Source of the DNA: Polytrichum commune
Lineage: Eukaryota; Streptophyta; Polytrichopsida; Polytrichales; Polytrichaceae
NCBI GenBank assembly: GCA_950295325.1
Contig: OX485805.1
Location: forward strand, 29,375,501 to 29,439,500
DNA: 64,000 nucleotides
Direction of reading: 5' to 3'
The translations under genes and the position numbers were made by a program. How positions within the stretch are numbered: the stretch's first letter is position 1; every line of letters begins with the position of its first letter. This document shows positions 61,021-64,000 of the stretch, in pieces. Below the pieces are notes generated by a model. It was not told the origin of the DNA. It saw nothing but the letters and a program-made list of their open reading frames with translations, and did no database searches.

Positions 61021-62559
61021 TTGTGTAGCTGGGTGTTCCGACCATTTGAGTAGCTAAAGATCTGGTTCCAATCACAGAACCCAATTCAAAATCTATCACC
61101 TAGCCTCATATGTGTTGATGAGATTGTCATCAGGTCTGCAGATAGGTTTAGTCGTAGAGACAATTTAGAGGGAATATACCAGGTAATTACTCGAAAGACA
61201 TTTTTTCCTCACAGAGCGATGAATTTACTCTGCATAATTTGCAAGTAGGATAAATAGTTGTAGAATCAAAGGTCCATTGACCACCTATTTGTGGACTGAG
61301 ACGAAGAGCAAGTTGGATACTGGCCATAGCCAGCATGTCATTCAGACATTCTTTTAATGAATTGTATCTTATAGTTGCTGCCATATATGGATGTTTAGTG
61401 TAGTGATGTGTTTCACTGATTGAGGAAGGTTCTTCTGGAATTCTTCTTTGACAGCTTCTAAACGCATAATTTACGAGTTATGATTTTTTGAGATCAACAC
61501 CCTTGCAACAAAAACACTTGGGACCAAAGAATCAGTAGTAGAAAGTAAGTAGTTGAGTTTGACTCACTTCTCCATATAATTTAGATTGGGTGGTTGCAAA
61601 GTTAGGAGCTGTTGCCAAATGTTTACTTGGCTTTCTACATTTCCCGAAGCATCATACCTCTGCAATTCATACTGAACGTATTATTTATGTGAGCCATGCT
61701 TATCCTTCACGCAATTTAGGTGGAAAGCTAACTTAGTCCATGTGCCTTTCCATTGTGTACATGATGCTTTGTGTGAGTCCCAATTAAGTACAATTATAAA
61801 GTTTTACTTGGTCTATACAACAACGTATATTCAATGCAACTACACTGCATGTGCAGTTTGCAGGTGACCTTTAAAAGTTGATTTTATACTGGAATTAGCT
61901 TCAACGATCCTAAATTAGTCTAGTCGAAGTCATTTGAGTTGAATAAACCACAAATTTATAGAGGGTCAAGTCTTTATGTTGTATAGATGGGAGGGCTCAC
62001 TCGTATGCGACAATTTCCTCTCCAACCCAAAATGGGCTTGGTGATCTTTAAGGGCTCAAGCTTAAACAATCGGTTTAAGAATATGATATAAACAAGGACC
62101 AACAAACCTAAATCAATCATCATAAATAGGGTAACTCTTTCTAGGGAGCCCTATAGTGTGGCCCACATCACACATTACAAAAATAGGGTACACTTGTCAT
62201 GTCCTGTGATTAATGTCATGCGCATAATCCCAATTTTCCATAGTACAAACTTTGGATGAGTTTTCAAGGGCCTTTATAATTTCATGATCACCGCCCTGAC
62301 CTGTAGTGTAAAATGGACCCAAGCTCAATGTGACCATGTGTCTATAGAATTTCGTTTCCCAAGACCTACCATGGAGGATGCGGTAAGACTTGGCCCATAT
62401 AGGTTTGTTGATAGATCATCCTAATTTAACCTTAATAGAATATTGCGAGGTCTTCGATCCCAAACTAGGTGTCAATTTAGCTAAGAGTAACAACCATGGG
62501 CTCCACATAGCAATCAACAATTGTCACTCTCCCCTCGATAAGGTTCCGATAAGTTAGAC
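61021..62559. other. Carrier gene 3' flank and spacer
   Basis: The region holds the 3' untranslated region of the carrier gene (limits unknown) and then AT-rich filler. No gene or clear inverted-repeat element is seen. Confidence 0.4.
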
Positions 62560-62940
62560 ATGCCTAATTTGGTTACTTATCCTAATCAAACACCTAATGT
62601 GAGTGGTATGTGATTTGATGTGGCTCCAATAACAAATAACAAAAAGACTTTTGTTTAGAAAAGACTGGACTACGCTCTCAAGATGTGATAACCATTCTAG
62701 ACTCACTACACAACATAATTGGAGGGACCCATATGACCACTTAATGAGCACGAGAATCTTCACTTTGAGAATGAATGAGATATTTATATGAGTTCCTAGA
62801 ATGATGACTTAAGAAAGCAATTACGGCCTCAGTATGGATTTGCTAACCATCTCATACCAACTGCATGTTTTATATTCTAAGAGAAGTGGGTTAATTGGAA
62901 AAAAGAACCATTTAAGACCCATCTACATTACTTGGTGCTC
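62560..62940. mobile_element. Family A dispersed repeat
   Basis: A full-looking copy: TTGGTTACTTATCCTAATCA at the left, GACTGGACTACGCTCTCAAG, ATTCTAGACTCACTACACAA, GGATTTGCTAACCATCTCAT and CCATTTAAGACCCATCTACA at the right. It matches 49780-50230 over its length. There is no coding capacity. Confidence 0.7.
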
Positions 62941-63225
62941 CAAAACATGGGTTCCCAAGTCCTAAGACCTAAGTCCCAAGTCACTTGAGGCCCATCTGTG
63001 CAATCTGAACCGTTGAGAGCATGAAGGTTGGGACTTATCACCCCACACGGGTCCCAAGTCCTAAGTCCAAGTATGACATGGATGCCTACGTGGCAACACT
63101 TTTTGGAGGTGAAGCTTGAGACTTGTGTTGAGACTTGGCCTCCATGTTGGAACTTCCTAACATGAGTGGAACTTGGAACTTGGGACCGCCCCACAGTATG
63201 TGGTTACCATAATTAGTGTAGTTCG
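62941..63225. repeat. Dispersed repeat of CAAGTCC/TTGGGAC type
   Basis: Repeated GTCCCAAGTCCTAAG-type blocks occur at both ends in inverted sense, and the region matches the complement of 53405-53560. It is likely a non-autonomous element. No reading frame with family resemblance is present. Confidence 0.5.
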
Positions 63226-63610
63226 CCCATACGGACGGAATGCGAACGAAGAGCCAATGAGCGAACGAAGTGGACGCGAGAAATGGACGAGAGTTGGTCG
63301 CGAAGCATGCAAGGGGAAGACAGGAAGGAAGGCCCATGCGATGGTCGCTCTCCCCGCGTGACCGCGTGCTTGCCAATTCCTCACGTTTCACCCACCCCGA
63401 TCATGCTAATTCAACTCAACTTACTCGCATTCACATCGCAACAATCCGCATCCCACCCCCCGCCAACGCCCCTTTCTCAAATCCACCTGGAAACTTCCGC
63501 AATTTCCGTGCAATTTGCATGCAGTCAGAGTCAAATGCAAGCAAGATTCCACCAAAACAGCTCGGCTGTCGGCGATCGGCGCTTGCCACGGAATCCTTCC
63601 ACCTTTAACA
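63226..63610 (+). promoter_or_regulatory. Probable leader of a further plus-strand gene
   Basis: GC content rises and the plus strand becomes C/A rich at 63330-63600, as in leaders of the neighbouring genes; a repeat array then follows, as it does after the first exons of those genes. No start codon with a convincing protein can be chosen. This is an inference from layout. Confidence 0.3.
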
Positions 63611-63669
63611 AGGATTGATGTGAGAGTAGCCGGGGAATTCACGGACGAGGGGTTGGTTGTGCTTTGCAT

Positions 63670-64000
63670 TTGTGGGGTTTGGCATTTGAAAAGGTTTGAG
63701 CGAAGAAGGGTTTGGAGGTTCGGAGAGTTGGGTTTGGGAGTGGTTGGGCCTTGACGTTGTGGGTTTTGGCATTTTCAGAATTTTTGACTGAAAAGTTTGG
63801 GGTTGGAAGTTTTCGGGGAGGTCGGTTTTGGGTTTTGTGGGAATTTGTGGGCCAGGGGGTGGTGGGAGTTGACGTTGTGGGTTTTGGCATTTAGGAAGTT
63901 TTGATCGAAGGGGTTGGAGGTTTCGGAGCGGTGGGTTTTGGCGGTGTGGGAATTTGTGGACCACGGGGTTGTGGGTTTTGGCATTTGAGAAGTTTTGAGT
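63670..64000 (+). repeat. G/T-rich tandem repeat at the right edge
   Basis: Units recur at 87-118 bp: the GGGTTTTGGCATTT core stands at about 63674, 63761, 63879 and 63973, followed by AGAAGTTTTGA-type and then GGTTGGAGGTTTCGG and GGGAATTTGTGG blocks. The array runs off the window, and its full length cannot be seen. Confidence 0.85.

Noticed and set aside
63605-64000. Pro/Asn/Lys-rich minus-strand frame resembling an extensin-like protein
   Set aside because: It is the complement of the G/T-rich tandem array at the window edge; open frames in such DNA are expected by composition.

Overview
This window is nuclear DNA of a land plant. All six recognisable genes are plant-type eukaryotic genes with spliceosomal introns. 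The inter-genic DNA is AT-leaning and full of short non-autonomous repeats. Compact genes, short introns and a divergent class I-like KNOX gene would suit a bryophyte or other spore-bearing plant, but that placement is an inference and no species can be named from the sequence alone.

Layout. 1-3872 (minus): 5' part of a NUA/TPR nuclear-pore coiled-coil gene in one unbroken exon. 7675-14097 (minus): complete nine-exon LAS1 pre-rRNA-processing nuclease gene. 15.0-17.0 kb: decayed LINE. 19012-21559 (plus): four-exon SRP14 gene. 23241-31673 (minus): seven-exon KNOX (TALE) homeobox gene with a long Gln-rich N-terminus. 32.5-41.6 kb: gene-free repeat land, including a 3.7 kb element bounded by long inverted repeats. 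42290-47762 (minus): nine-exon ECR1, the catalytic subunit of the NEDD8-activating enzyme. 48.2-55.2 kb: a second repeat block with several inverted-repeat elements. 55.36-61.02 kb (plus): plastid-type mitochondrial-carrier-family transporter (TAAC/PAPST1 type). 63.2-64.0 kb: GC-richer DNA that may be the leader of another plus-strand gene. Splice junctions were worked out by hand; phases close in all complete models. Only the 5' end of the carrier gene is unresolved.

The genes do not form a pathway. They are independent: nuclear pore/mRNA export, ribosome biogenesis, protein targeting, development, neddylation, and plastid nucleotide transport.

The most unusual signal is shared by unrelated genes. 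Each of the five intron-containing genes carries its own degenerate tandem repeat array (units about 150-330 bp, 2-9 copies, unrelated between genes) inside an intron. In four cases it is the first or leader intron, and in KNOX it is the long intron before the ELK/homeodomain exon. The right edge shows the same pattern beginning again. Other points: two GC-AG introns with the same GCAAGC donor, a duplicated LAS1 last-exon segment flanking a repeat insertion, and several families of foldback or TIR elements with no visible transposase.
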